DNA of 45,199 nucleotides from a virus. The position numbers were made by a program, and so were the translations under genes. The DNA is taken from IMG/VR virus record IMGVR_UViG_3300005253_000078, positions 1 to 45,199 of that record; one strand, 5' to 3'. The notes under the pieces were generated by a model. That model was not told the origin of the DNA. It saw nothing but the letters and a program-made list of their open reading frames with translations, and did not search any database. Positions 36,653 to 45,199 of the stretch are shown in pieces. The stretch's first letter is position 1. Each line of letters opens with the position of its first letter.

Positions 36653-38431
36653 TTACTTCACCACCAGGGTTAACGAATAGAGTTGAGTCCCATTGTCCTC
36701 TGCTGGTAGGCTGAGTTGTACCTGAAGATGCCGGGCCATCTGCCTGACGAAGTATCGCAGAGACCGGGCAGTCTCTGAAGAGCCAAGCAGCGGCGGGTCA
36801 TCTACTTTGTCCAGTAGGAGCTTGTACTCCAAGCCGACCTCATTGAGACGAACGCCTACTGAGTAGTCTGTGTTGCCAGAACTCCGTTCCAGAATGATTA
36901 GTTCAATCTCACGTAGCTGAGCAGGCGGTGCAATGACGAAGGAGCCAAAACTCATGTTCATGGCATAGGCGGTGCCGTTGTCAGTGAATACTGTGGTGGA
37001 GCGTTTCAATATAGTAGTGGCTCGACCAAGCAGCAGGTCGAAGTTACCCGCCGATGTTTCGACAGAACCAAGAGTCCTGAGGCCGCCGATGATGTTGGCT
37101 CGTGGACTCCATACCTCGTCCACTAAAGCCATCTTGTAGAAGAAACTATTGCCATCACTCACGTAGAGATTGTTGTCTGTGGCTTCATCCCGATGCAAAG
37201 TGAGTTCCACAGAAGAAGGCGCGATGGCTGCCAGTCTATCGGAGATGGGCAGTCCTACCTCCCGTATCTCTTCTGGCGCAATAGATAACAGTTCCCGCTC
37301 TGTTGTGAAGATGAACGCCCTGTCTTCTGTCCCAGCTATGGCGCGGTTACTGCCGATGCCCAGCCGCTTCTGCCAGGGCATAGCGAAGAACGAGGTCTGG
37401 TCAATACCACGAATTACGAACAAGTCACTCTCGGTAAATACTAGAAGCCCCACGGCGAAAGGGAATAGAGCAGTCACCTTGCCTGGAAAGTTGAAGAAGT
37501 TGAGGGCTGACCATGCCTCTTCTGGCACACCATTGAGTATCTCGCCGCCCCCACTGTAGTAGACGATGTTGTCTACTGAACCCCACATTCGACCCACATG
37601 GAATACGACGTTGTCGATAGCGTCAGTGGGCGGGTCATTAAGCCCTGCCAAGGGAGCCTTCAACGTGCCAAGTGCGGAGTCTTCAATTTGGTCTACAAAA
37701 TCCCACGTCCCGCTGCCTGGGTTAGTGACTGTTCCTAACTTGAAGAATATACCTCCGCCGTCCGCATTGCGATACACTTCAATCTGGTCTACCTGTCCAT
37801 CGGAACCGAAGTTGCCGGTCACTGTAATCGTCTTACTAGTGAAAGGATTAGTACACGCCGATGCCGTGGAGGCTGTACTGATGTGGCCAGTGCTAGTGTT
37901 CTTGTAGACGAAGCGATATTCATAACCGCGAGCAGCCGTTAGGGTGCCAGCAGTCTGGGCTGTGGTGGGTGTGTCCGTGGGTGCTACGATGCCCCACCGT
38001 GTCTGGTTTGTGCCGTCCCACTTCTGCTCCTCGCCCGTCTTGCCATTGGCAAAGTAGAGCATGCTTCCAACTGGAGCGAATGAGAAGGGCGTGCTAGCCG
38101 TGGACGGAGTGTAAAAAGTTGTGATGGTTTCGGCTGCTATATCAATGGCCTTCAGGGTGTTTGTGGCATCGACCACAAGTCTCAGGACATCGTCCAACTG
38201 ACGGAAAGAAAAAAATCGTTGTGCGACTTCACCACCCGACAGTGTGGCCGTGAGAAGTGAATTGTAACCAGCCCGCCTTTTAATAGTGTGCTGCGGCGTT
38301 ATCTCACAGTTGAGGCCGTCCAGCAGCGCCGAGGGATTGCCGCCTGGCAGCGAAAAGGGTGAGCGATTCGACCACAACCCAATAGAGAAGTTGCTGATGT
38401 AGATGGGCTCAGTAGGGATTGTCGGAGGCAC
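36653..38431 (-). CDS. Tail stabilisation / tubular-B-like protein (592 aa)
   Basis: GTG start directly after the spike gene. FSIGLWSNRSPFSLPGG then ALLDGLNCEIT at the N-terminus, a propeller-like repeat region, a fibronectin-like segment around 150-210 (GYEYRFVYKNTSTGHIST), and PGKVTALFPFAVGLLVFTE near 310. This is typical of the large tail hub/stabilisation proteins in short-tailed phages. No enzyme motif. Confidence 0.7.
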   Translation of the reverse strand: MPPTIPTEPIYISNFSIGLWSNRSPFSLPGGNPSALLDGLNCEITPQHTIKRRAGYNSLLTATLSGGEVAQRFFSFRQLDDVLRLVVDATNTLKAIDIAAETITTFYTPSTASTPFSFAPVGSMLYFANGKTGEEQKWDGTNQTRWGIVAPTDTPTTAQTAGTLTAARGYEYRFVYKNTSTGHISTASTASACTNPFTSKTITVTGNFGSDGQVDQIEVYRNADGGGIFFKLGTVTNPGSGTWDFVDQIEDSALGTLKAPLAGLNDPPTDAIDNVVFHVGRMWGSVDNIVYYSGGGEILNGVPEEAWSALNFFNFPGKVTALFPFAVGLLVFTESDLFVIRGIDQTSFFAMPWQKRLGIGSNRAIAGTEDRAFIFTTERELLSIAPEEIREVGLPISDRLAAIAPSSVELTLHRDEATDNNLYVSDGNSFFYKMALVDEVWSPRANIIGGLRTLGSVETSAGNFDLLLGRATTILKRSTTVFTDNGTAYAMNMSFGSFVIAPPAQLREIELIILERSSGNTDYSVGVRLNEVGLEYKLLLDKVDDPPLLGSSETARSLRYFVRQMARHLQVQLSLPAEDNGTQLYSLTLVVK

Positions 38432-40285
38432 TTAGTTGGCCTCTAATGTGCTATTCCCAAATGGACGCGAAACAAGAGCGTAGATTCTCGCCCGGCCTGC
38501 CGTGGCGTTCACGTGGTTGTCGCCGGTCAAGTCCATTTGTATCTCAATGGTTGTGGCAGATGTAATAAAGTGAGGAGCAAACTTGTCAGTAGCATCGAAG
38601 AGCAGTGTGCCCTTGCCCCCATTGGCGGTAGCATCGTGCAGCTCATACCGAGCACCAGTACCAAAGAAGTTATCGTCCAATGTTAAGTCGTTGGCTGCGC
38701 CACCATTGGTTCCAACTGAAGCGACTGCTGCCGAGATAGAACCTCCAGCCCAAGCAGTTACAACTGTGCCCACGATGTCGTGAATCATAGTGTTGGTGGG
38801 TAATGACCAGAGCGTGAAGGTATCGGCGGTGGCCGCAGCAGTCATGTCGCCGAAGTCCACCTGCTTCATAATCCAGTGAGGCACATTAGATGCCTGGGCC
38901 TCAAGGGGCGCAACCACGTAGGGGTGGTTGAAAACTTCTGTTCTATTCGATGTACGAGTTTGGTCACTAGGACGCCAAACATGAGCGTCTCCCGCACCAG
39001 TGCCGGTTTGTGTCAGACCGCCGTGGGTTTCTATGACGATGAACTGGCCAGTTCCCAAATTGCTGACAATGTCAATCGACCCAAAGAGGGCGGATTTCAT
39101 ATAGACTGTGAAGGGTTCAGTCGAATCGTCGGGAGCAAACCGTATCGTAGAGCCGGAGCCAGTCTTAAAGGCATCAACACCGAAGAAAGTTATGCCGTCC
39201 CCACTAACATGGACAATGGCGAATCCATCGTCCACTTCGGCACGGAAGTCATAGAACTTAATTTGTGTTATGCCATTAGGGTCAGAATCGGCGGTTCCTC
39301 TAATACCTAGACCATTGGCTGCGTTGTCTCCTGCGGCGTTGCGCGCCCACACCTGAACCTTGTGGAACGAAGAATGCCCGCAAGCTCCCTCTGTAGGGGG
39401 AGTCGCTAGTTGGTCTAGTGTAATCCCTTCTACTACAGGACGGAAACACGAAATCCGTTCAAAGTACATGTGCTGGAATTCGGTGATGTGTAAGCAGCGG
39501 TCGGCTATATCTGCTGCATCCAACTCAAGATTTATCGCGCCTCCGCCAGCAATACGGTCGGCGGACACGTTCCCCCACCGTATCATATCTGAGCCGGAGG
39601 CACCTGTCCATTGGATGCGCGTAGGAGCATGGGTTGGCGATTGAATGTTCTCTAAACCCGAACCTACACCGACGAGGAAGACATTATGTTTTACAATCGT
39701 AATAGTCGCGGCCACTGAATAGGTCGCTTCAGGGAGAAAGACTGTCCCACCAGCCGCTGGCAAGTCATCAATGGCTGCTTGAATACCGACGCCTGTCTGC
39801 GCGAATTTAGTTCCGTCCACCACCCGAACCTTATTCCATAGTCCAACTGTCTCAGTATCTATGGTGAGCGGTGCAGTTGAGGTGGTCGTCAAACCAAAGC
39901 CCGTGATTGTCTGTGCAGCAGATGGGTCTTGAAGAACCGGATTGGCAAAGGCGGGGTCTATAATGGTGGGCGTCAGAGTATCAAGGTCAATAGGCGTCGC
40001 ACCACTGAATACCCAACGCTCTGGCCCAAACACCCTTGCTCCATTGGAGTCGAACACCGTGGTTAGATAGAACGTCCCACTGGGGGTGAGTTCATCATTA
40101 GCGAGGATGGTGAACGCAGAGGGCATGTCTCCACTAGAGTCTAGTGTTGCAGTAACTCGCGTAGGAGCCACCTGCCCGCCCGCAATTATCATAGCGTCAT
40201 GCGACAGCACGAACTCAATCGTACCAGCATTGACGACCGTACCTACGGCGTCCTGGAAGGAGCCATTCTCTAGGGTCTTACTCAC
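38432..40285 (-). CDS. Tail spike/fibre with pectate-lyase-type beta-helix (617 aa)
   Basis: GTG start. After an N-terminal virion-attachment region (1-150), GVGIQAAIDDLPAAGGTVFLPEATY (split at about 168-179 and 180-192) opens a right-handed beta-helix of the pectate-lyase-like kind used by receptor-binding spikes and depolymerases. The C-terminal part (about 490-617) is a beta-domain that may trimerise. Substrate unknown; main host-range determinant candidate. Confidence 0.8.
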   Translation of the reverse strand: MSKTLENGSFQDAVGTVVNAGTIEFVLSHDAMIIAGGQVAPTRVTATLDSSGDMPSAFTILANDELTPSGTFYLTTVFDSNGARVFGPERWVFSGATPIDLDTLTPTIIDPAFANPVLQDPSAAQTITGFGLTTTSTAPLTIDTETVGLWNKVRVVDGTKFAQTGVGIQAAIDDLPAAGGTVFLPEATYSVAATITIVKHNVFLVGVGSGLENIQSPTHAPTRIQWTGASGSDMIRWGNVSADRIAGGGAINLELDAADIADRCLHITEFQHMYFERISCFRPVVEGITLDQLATPPTEGACGHSSFHKVQVWARNAAGDNAANGLGIRGTADSDPNGITQIKFYDFRAEVDDGFAIVHVSGDGITFFGVDAFKTGSGSTIRFAPDDSTEPFTVYMKSALFGSIDIVSNLGTGQFIVIETHGGLTQTGTGAGDAHVWRPSDQTRTSNRTEVFNHPYVVAPLEAQASNVPHWIMKQVDFGDMTAAATADTFTLWSLPTNTMIHDIVGTVVTAWAGGSISAAVASVGTNGGAANDLTLDDNFFGTGARYELHDATANGGKGTLLFDATDKFAPHFITSATTIEIQMDLTGDNHVNATAGRARIYALVSRPFGNSTLEAN

Positions 40286-40415
40286 GCTTAGCTTTCCTCA
40301 TTCTCTCTTGCTTCTCATGTTCCCACTTCATATTCTCATAACCGTCCCGTAGAACCGCTAGGATGAACAGCACCCAAAGTCCCAAGAGAGTGAAAAGCAT
40401 AATTTGAAAGAACAT
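40278..40415 (-). CDS. Small single-span membrane protein (45 aa)
   Basis: ATG behind AAAGGATGTCACT. A membrane span (residues 2-21) then a strongly charged helix (EHEKQERMRKAKRE). Overlaps the spike start by 8 bp. Resembles small lysis accessory proteins; not assigned. Confidence 0.65.
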   Translation of the reverse strand: MFFQIMLFTLLGLWVLFILAVLRDGYENMKWEHEKQERMRKAKRE

Positions 40416-40426
40416 AGTGACATCCT

Positions 40427-41116
40427 TTAGCCTATCATTATGGGACGGCCAGGGAAGAAACCTTCATGCTGTAACTCGGCCTCGTCCTTGGCAGTGGCCC
40501 GTCCTATATCTCTGAGGAACTTCCTGTACTCTGTCTCAGCTCGTGTATCATCTGCCATCTTGTAGGCCATCGCCAGGAAGCCTTGCTGATAGACCCATGC
40601 GAGGTCATCAGGTATAGGCGACCAATCAGCCGTCAGTGCCGTCTTGATGACTGCCTTCTTCTGGTAGACCACATAGGCCCGCCACACCGTAGTGCTTGGC
40701 ACCTTCCAGAAGCGGAGCGTAGTAGTAGTAGTCGCTTCCTTCAGGATACAGACTTTATCTGGGTTGTCGCGGATACTCTCTTTAGGTAGGTCTTGGACAG
40801 CCTCAATCTCTCTAGTAGGCTTGAGTTGCGGAGACGTAGAGGTATTGTCTTCATCCTCCAACACGCACGATTCTAGCCATGACATATCTGTGACAGTCTC
40901 GGCATAGTCTTGGGTGCCGTCTATTGTGATGAAGGAGGTAAGTTCGGCGCGGTTGAACTTCCACTTATGGGGTGGGGACAGTATCTCCTGAATGACACTG
41001 TTGCAGATAGTCAGGGCAGGCTCATTGGAGAACCCACCTATCCCAACGATAGGGACGAGCTTAGTGAACGTCCGCGCCCAATCCACCGTCTCCTGTAGGG
41101 TCTTGGTAGTCGCCAT
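40427..41116 (-). CDS. Tail adaptor / tubular-A-like protein (229 aa)
   Basis: Helical N-terminus then a beta part and a helical C-terminus (LAWVYQQGFLAMAYKMADD). Length, position between head and tail genes and character match the gatekeeper/adaptor ring (T7 gp11-like) that joins portal to tail. Diagnostic motif not available by eye. Confidence 0.65.
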   Translation of the reverse strand: MATTKTLQETVDWARTFTKLVPIVGIGGFSNEPALTICNSVIQEILSPPHKWKFNRAELTSFITIDGTQDYAETVTDMSWLESCVLEDEDNTSTSPQLKPTREIEAVQDLPKESIRDNPDKVCILKEATTTTTLRFWKVPSTTVWRAYVVYQKKAVIKTALTADWSPIPDDLAWVYQQGFLAMAYKMADDTRAETEYRKFLRDIGRATAKDEAELQHEGFFPGRPIMIG

Positions 41117-41126
41117 CGACTACCCC

Positions 41127-41468
41127 TTACCCTATGATGTGGGGTGCACGGGTGGGAATGCGAATGAGGCGGTCGTACTCTTTGTGGTCGGGCGCACAGG
41201 TCATGCCACAGAACTGGCACACCCCTCGGCGTACACCATCACTATTAGTCATCCACGCAATGCGACTGGTGTTGTCCTCACGCAGATGGCCACACGCCGC
41301 ATACTTTGCTTCGTCATTACGGCGCTTCTTCGCAACCTTCTCGCGGAGGCGCAGGCGGGATTGTTCTTTCGACCTGAGAGCAGCCTCGTCCACGATAGGT
41401 GCGCGAGCTGCCTTCACCAGCGATTCAAGCTGGTCGGGGGTCATTACAACGGCGTGTTCATCAGCCAT
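41127..41468 (-). CDS. Hypothetical protein with zinc-finger-like C-terminus (113 aa)
   Basis: TAATG coupling to the 66-aa gene. Coiled, basic N-terminal half (about 30-58), then CGH (59-61), CQFC (84-87), C91 and H95, which look like a zinc knuckle. The phage uses Cys pairs outside the LW cluster too. Role in head/tail joining unknown. Confidence 0.65.
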   Translation of the reverse strand: MADEHAVVMTPDQLESLVKAARAPIVDEAALRSKEQSRLRLREKVAKKRRNDEAKYAACGHLREDNTSRIAWMTNSDGVRRGVCQFCGMTCAPDHKEYDRLIRIPTRAPHIIG

Positions 41469-41668
41469 TAGTTCTCCTTTGGTTCTTGGGGTTCGACTAC
41501 TTTGGGAGCGACGATTTCAAGCATGGGAGGTTCGCCAGGATACGGGAACTGGCCCCCGGCGAGTAGGTCGGAGAGGATGTCGAGGACAGCCTTTACTTCA
41601 AGACCGCCTAATTCGCATCTCTCGACTCCGAGAGTATAGCCGTCTGTTGAGATTACCAACTGACGCAT
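41468..41668 (-). CDS. Hypothetical protein (66 aa)
   Basis: ATG behind AAAAGGAGACTAAA. N-terminal beta strand, helix (EVKAVLDILSDLL), Pro-rich C-terminus. Small virion or assembly factor by position. Confidence 0.65.
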   Translation of the reverse strand: MRQLVISTDGYTLGVERCELGGLEVKAVLDILSDLLAGGQFPYPGEPPMLEIVAPKVVEPQEPKEN

Positions 41669-41680
41669 TTTAGTCTCCTT

Positions 41681-42442
41681 TTAGCGAATCGCTAGCGCGT
41701 CACCATCGCTGGCAACGACCGCGTGTGCAGTCCCGTCTTTATCCTTGTAGTAAATCAGAACGTTGTCGTCGGTAGTAAGTGAGACGCTGAACAAGGCAGC
41801 GCCATTGATTCGACAATCAGTCGCGTCGATGAGACAGCTATTGACTGTGGTAACAGTGGTGCTCTCGCAGCGGATAAATGCTTTGAGTGGTTTGGCAGCC
41901 GCAAGCGCAGACTCCGAGTCGTTGACGATTTGCAGCCCCCACGGGCCATTGGTCACGGTGCCCGCACCAATCACACGGAGCCGGATACCGACTTGAGTGG
42001 TCAGGGTGCCGGTGCCTTCCGTGTTGTCTGAGATAATCTCGACCCCACGTATGGTGCCGATGGTCTTACCTTTGGCGAGCGCCTGGATAGTGGCTCCCAT
42101 GAGGGTTCCACTAGACGAGTCTTCACGGTTGGCGGCGCGAGCATCGAAGCCCTGGACAGTGCCAGTCATTGACGCTACGCCATTCTCGCCACTGGCTCTG
42201 AGGGCAGTGTTCGTGCCGGTCAGTACGTTGGTGGTCTGCTTACAGGTAACGTCCATCGTGCGAGCACCACCCGCGAGCGAGCGAGTGTTGTCGTCTACTC
42301 GGACGAGGTTATTGGCGATACTAGACTTGTGGCCTTTGACGTACAGGACTTTCTGAGCCCCGAACGCCCCGGTGAGATAAACACCGAAAGCCGGTTTCTC
42401 GAACTTAAAGTGCCTGCCTTTACTTGTAGATGCTACGGACAT
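41681..42442 (-). CDS. Virion decoration-like protein (253 aa)
   Basis: ATG behind TATAGGAGTATCTCA. Thr/Gly/Val-rich beta pattern with repeats of VTGTxxx-like strands; no Trp-rich core, no catalytic motif. It follows the capsid genes and resembles capsid-surface or fibre-head proteins. Role inferred. Confidence 0.6.
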   Translation of the reverse strand: MSVASTSKGRHFKFEKPAFGVYLTGAFGAQKVLYVKGHKSSIANNLVRVDDNTRSLAGGARTMDVTCKQTTNVLTGTNTALRASGENGVASMTGTVQGFDARAANREDSSSGTLMGATIQALAKGKTIGTIRGVEIISDNTEGTGTLTTQVGIRLRVIGAGTVTNGPWGLQIVNDSESALAAAKPLKAFIRCESTTVTTVNSCLIDATDCRINGAALFSVSLTTDDNVLIYYKDKDGTAHAVVASDGDALAIR

Positions 42443-42457
42443 TGAGATACTCCTATA

Positions 42458-42477
42458 GGGTCAGAGTCGTCCGACCC
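42458..42477 (-). promoter_or_regulatory. Intercistronic hairpin
   Basis: GGGTCAGA pairs with TCCGACCC (one G-U) around a 4-nt loop, just upstream of the ribosome-binding site of the 253-aa gene. There is no U-tract, so it is more likely an mRNA-processing or expression-tuning element than a full terminator. Confidence 0.5.
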
Positions 42478-42498
42478 AGGTAGTTAGTTAGATTTGTA

Positions 42499-43035
42499 CT
42501 ACAGTGCTTCTGCTTCAAAGTAATCGCAAACGGCGTTCTGGTCGGCGTCTCCGGTTTCCTCGAAATTGCCGACTACGGTGAAGGCAATCTCGGCAGCCGG
42601 GTCAACGCTTGTAGCGATGTTATCTACGAGGGCTTCGGCATCAAGCAACGAGTTGATAATGCTCCAGCCCTTACCGTGCAAGTCCTGCTCGTCGGCATCG
42701 GTCTGAAGGACGGCTTCGATGTACCAGGCAGCGTCTCCTGTTGCCACTTCACGAGCCGTGCTGGCCTCGATGATGGTGTTGGAGCCGATGGTGGATGAGT
42801 CGCCGTGGTAGAGGGTAACGAGGAAAGTCCCCGCAGCCGCACCAGTTTCCACTCGCCCGCCAGCCTTGACTCTAAAGAGCCTACTTCCAGAGGTGGAGCC
42901 AGGAGGCAGCCTTAGACGTAGGCGGACTGCGGTAGACTGACCGTCAGCGAACTGAAAGTCGGCCCCCGATGACGCGCCCTGGCCGGAGTTGCCCCCGAAC
43001 TGCGGCGCAACTGCAAATGTATTAGCATTAGGCAT
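42499..43035 (-). CDS. Virion protein, decoration candidate (178 aa)
   Basis: ATG behind TAGGAGAAATAAGAA. N-terminal Gly/Ser/Asn-rich tract then a beta-sandwich-like pattern (TAVRLRLRLPPG, GTFLVTLYHGDSS, EIAFTVVGNFEETG). Close to the capsid gene; capsid decoration or head fibre likely. Confidence 0.6.
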   Translation of the reverse strand: MPNANTFAVAPQFGGNSGQGASSGADFQFADGQSTAVRLRLRLPPGSTSGSRLFRVKAGGRVETGAAAGTFLVTLYHGDSSTIGSNTIIEASTAREVATGDAAWYIEAVLQTDADEQDLHGKGWSIINSLLDAEALVDNIATSVDPAAEIAFTVVGNFEETGDADQNAVCDYFEAEAL

Positions 43036-43047
43036 TTCTTATTTCTC

Positions 43048-43548
43048 CTATTTGAAGTCTGACACATGATAGTGCCAATACTTGTTCCAGTCAGCCGGTG
43101 TGTAGCCGTAGTGTGTACGGACTATCTCACTGACTTGACTAAAGGTAATGGCCTTCCGCTTCAACAGATGCAGAAGAACCGTGCGCCAACCGCGACGCTC
43201 CTTGGTGGGGAGGTCGGCTCGGTCGGTTGTGATGATGCTCCACTCCGGCAAGAACCCGGTATTGAATGCCACCAGGTAGCGTTTGCCGCGAGTGTCGTGT
43301 GAATAGAAGCCAGCTACAGCAGGGTCATTGAAGCTGGTCTCCATGACCACACTATGGATGTATTTGCGGACGTAATTGAAAAGAGTCACGTGCGTCATGC
43401 CACGACCCAGGCGGCGTTCGCACTCTTTCCAATCGTCCTGCTGCGGTAGGCGGTGCTGAGCAAGCTGGCGGTCAGTGTCCTCAAAACTCCTTGCGAGAGC
43501 TTCGCGGCCAGCGATTCGCTTAACTTGCTCAGTCGTGCCTACGAGCAT
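43048..43548 (-). CDS. Hypothetical protein following the capsid gene (166 aa)
   Basis: Six bases after the capsid stop. Mixed alpha/beta with a His/Tyr/Trp-rich C-terminus (THYGYTPADWNKYWHYHVSDFK split about 144-165). No recognised motif. Placement suggests head completion. Confidence 0.65.
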   Translation of the reverse strand: MLVGTTEQVKRIAGREALARSFEDTDRQLAQHRLPQQDDWKECERRLGRGMTHVTLFNYVRKYIHSVVMETSFNDPAVAGFYSHDTRGKRYLVAFNTGFLPEWSIITTDRADLPTKERRGWRTVLLHLLKRKAITFSQVSEIVRTHYGYTPADWNKYWHYHVSDFK

Positions 43549-43554
43549 GGCGAA

Positions 43555-44535
43555 CTAGGTGATGCTGGTTTCGGAGCGAATCTGCCGCAGACGGTTGACC
43601 GCACCAGGCGCTCTAAGAGCGGCGAAGCGGAAGTTGTATGCGACGGTTGCGCCGATGACACCAGCAGGGTCAGACACGGAACGACTCCACCTATCGACGG
43701 ACAGACGGAAGTTCCGGTCTTGCGGAATCTCAGTCGAGCCGAGCGAAACGGTGAAGATTGCGTCCATGCCGATGACGTAGGTATGGTAGCCGACCTTGGC
43801 CCCGGAGGGGAAGGCTGCGGTTGAGCCAGTGGTGTTGGTCTCGATGAAACGTACACCAGCGAACTCGGCCACGCGGAAACCCTGAATGCCTCGTTGGAGT
43901 TCACCCGCACCCGACTCACTGCGCTTCAACACGTCTGAGACACCACCAGCGGTGTTGTCATTCAGAAGGTCGAAGGCTGTGAAGGGATGGATGATTCCAA
44001 AGAAGAGCCCACCAGCGCCGGGACGAACTTCATCCGAGCGCAAGTCCATCTCGGCCTGTCTGACGATTGAGCCAGACATGAACTCGTTGTCGGACAAGTC
44101 GATGCGACCATCAGTGGCCGCGCCGGATGTCTCGAACTCTGACCGAGCCAGGGTATTGGCCGTGAGAGCGGCACGATAGCCCATCTCGGCAGCCGAGTTC
44201 TCCACGATGGGGTCGATGGCAGTCTCGTCCAGAATGTCCGAGAAGGACATAAAGTCAAAGTACTGTTCGACCGTCGCAGACCGATTGACGGTGGTAGGAG
44301 CGATTCCCACTCCGACGGTGCCTTCAGAACCAGGCGTAGTATTGGCAGCCAACAGACTGTATGAGAACATCTGGATGGTCTTGCCGCTGCGGCTAGGCAG
44401 CTTACGCCGGGAGGTGGCGGCAACGAAGGGCAGGTTAGCCTTCAGGTTTTCAACTGCGACTTTGTCATACCATACCGTAGCCAGATGAGTCAGGCTAGCA
44501 GTACCAGTTTGAACAGAAGCAGGCTGATAAGCCAT
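43555..44535 (-). CDS. Major capsid protein, N4 gp56-like (326 aa)
   Basis: HK97-fold capsid protein of the N4 gp56 family: FVAATSRRKLPSRSGKTIQMF (N-arm/E-loop, about residues 37-57), TPGSEGTVGVG, VEQYFDFMSFSDILDETAIDP (about 89-109), FFGIIHPFTAFDLLND (about 176-191). It follows the scaffold gene and is the first structural shell gene, with the scaffold promoter upstream. Confidence 0.85.
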   Translation of the reverse strand: MAYQPASVQTGTASLTHLATVWYDKVAVENLKANLPFVAATSRRKLPSRSGKTIQMFSYSLLAANTTPGSEGTVGVGIAPTTVNRSATVEQYFDFMSFSDILDETAIDPIVENSAAEMGYRAALTANTLARSEFETSGAATDGRIDLSDNEFMSGSIVRQAEMDLRSDEVRPGAGGLFFGIIHPFTAFDLLNDNTAGGVSDVLKRSESGAGELQRGIQGFRVAEFAGVRFIETNTTGSTAAFPSGAKVGYHTYVIGMDAIFTVSLGSTEIPQDRNFRLSVDRWSRSVSDPAGVIGATVAYNFRFAALRAPGAVNRLRQIRSETSIT

Positions 44536-44569
44536 AGGTTAAACCTCTATGATAGAGTAATAGCTAGGT

Positions 44570-45199
44570 TTAAGCGGCGGGTTGGCGTTGGCGATGCATC
44601 TCGCGGACAATACGTTCACGAGCATCCTCCAAATTGCCTTCAAGCAACTTATTCACGTCAGGCAACGCACCCGCTTGCTCAGCCGCCGGTACAGGCTTTT
44701 GACCTGTATCCGCAGCCGACAATGCGGTCTGTGTGCGTTTCACCTTAGTAACCGTCCCCTCAGCTTTCGGCTTAGGTTCCGGCTTGAGGGGGGCAGCAGG
44801 CAGTTCGAGCAATGCGCCATCCATTGCCTGCTGATATGCGTAGGAGAGGTTCTGCTGGGTGACCGGCAGTTCCTCATCTTCCAAAATTCCTAATAGAATA
44901 TCTGAGTTCTTCTTGCCCGGCAAGAACTCTGGTGTGGCAGTCACGAACGCCTGAGCATTCGACTGCTCTTCCATCTGCGAGACCATCTCACCAACCTGCT
45001 CCTTGGTTGCTCTCAGGTCAGCGAGTTTGATTCCTGTGCTGGCCTCGAACAAGCGACCAAACACCTTGCTGGGATTAACACTCAACTGAGTGGCATAGTC
45101 CAGGTCGTCCTGTGTCGATACCACTGGCTCAGCAAAAGGCCGTTCAGTCTCGACTACTCGCTCCCGCTTCTGCGGTCGAACGCGGGGCTTGGCTCGTTG
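44570..45199 (-). CDS. Scaffold-like protein, C-terminal part (continues from 1-340)
   Basis: Same gene as the feature at 1-340; only 44570-45078 is unique. The sequence is Glu/Gln-rich with a Pro/Lys linker, and the basic C-terminus (RIVREMHRQRQPAA) resembles the basic helical tail with which many scaffold proteins touch the capsid protein. It ends 34 bp before the major capsid start. The role is inferred from context; no protease domain is visible. Confidence 0.75.
   Translation of the reverse strand, partial: QRAKPRVRPQKRERVVETERPFAEPVVSTQDDLDYATQLSVNPSKVFGRLFEASTGIKLADLRATKEQVGEMVSQMEEQSNAQAFVTATPEFLPGKKNSDILLGILEDEELPVTQQNLSYAYQQAMDGALLELPAAPLKPEPKPKAEGTVTKVKRTQTALSAADTGQKPVPAAEQAGALPDVNKLLEGNLEDARERIVREMHRQRQPAA
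45079..45199. repeat. Terminal direct repeat, right copy
   Basis: Exact copy of 1-121. Circular closure implies a circularly permuted or otherwise circularised genome. The sequence does not reveal the physical ends. Confidence 0.95.

Overview
The window is a complete, apparently strictly lytic tailed-phage genome assembled as a circle. Bases 1-121 repeat exactly as 45079-45199, so the unique length is 45078 bp and the scaffold gene runs across the join. The structural genes suggest a short-tailed (podovirus-like) particle: N4 gp56-type capsid protein, large portal, TerS/TerL, adaptor-like and stabilisation-like tail proteins, a beta-helix tail spike, and a cassette of large Ala/Gly-rich internal proteins. 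There is no tail tube, sheath or tape measure. I see no integrase, repressor, RNA polymerase or convincing tRNA. Promoters are sigma70-like and ribosome-binding sites are strong. An RlpA-like enzyme and a GTA-type 3TM holin hint at a Gram-negative host, but the host is not determined.

Layout. The divergent control region (about 7.0-9.57 kb) holds two back-to-back promoters, degenerate 47-bp tandem repeats between them, a candidate origin (iterons, palindromes, G-runs), a small leftward operon with a terminator, and about 850 bp of non-coding, hairpin-dense DNA downstream of the rightward promoter. The minus strand from 7198 down to 1 and on from 45199 to 30263 is the late operon, in transcription order: virion beta-proteins, TerS, two basic peptides, holin, membrane protein, TerL, portal, scaffold, capsid, decoration-like proteins, tail adaptor, tail spike, tail stabilisation protein, a Hint-domain protein, internal/ejection proteins, and a small membrane protein. 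The plus strand from 9569 to 30288 is the early/replication operon. It encodes small membrane peptides, a MoxR ATPase with a VWA/metallopeptidase partner, a PD-(D/E)XK nuclease, a Sak4-like ATPase, a candidate ssDNA-binding protein, a DEDD exonuclease, two cell-wall enzymes (RlpA-like and M15-like), a nucleoside deoxyribosyltransferase-like protein, a dATP/dGTP diphosphohydrolase-like protein, a ClpP-like protease, a RepA-like ATPase, and a uracil-DNA-glycosylase/DNA polymerase A fusion.

The striking feature is a family of 28 small proteins (called LW1-LW28 here, 44-108 aa) threaded between the replication enzymes. Nearly all are Cys-rich. Twenty-seven of the 28 end in a free Trp, with the pattern C-x2-[C/H]-x7-W-COOH (one has one extra residue), and LW8 carries the Trp plus a short tail. 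Most also have an upstream CxxC, so they look like mini zinc fingers. Fifteen gene junctions use the same 7-nt stop/start overlap (NTGGTRR), in which the Trp codon and stop also spell the next start. The Trp persists where no start codon is formed, so it appears to be selected at protein level. I do not recognise this family and consider it the best candidate for an undescribed system. Mid-operon promoters sit directly behind LW genes and share a TGTG[G/C]-TA extended -10 with the early and late promoters.
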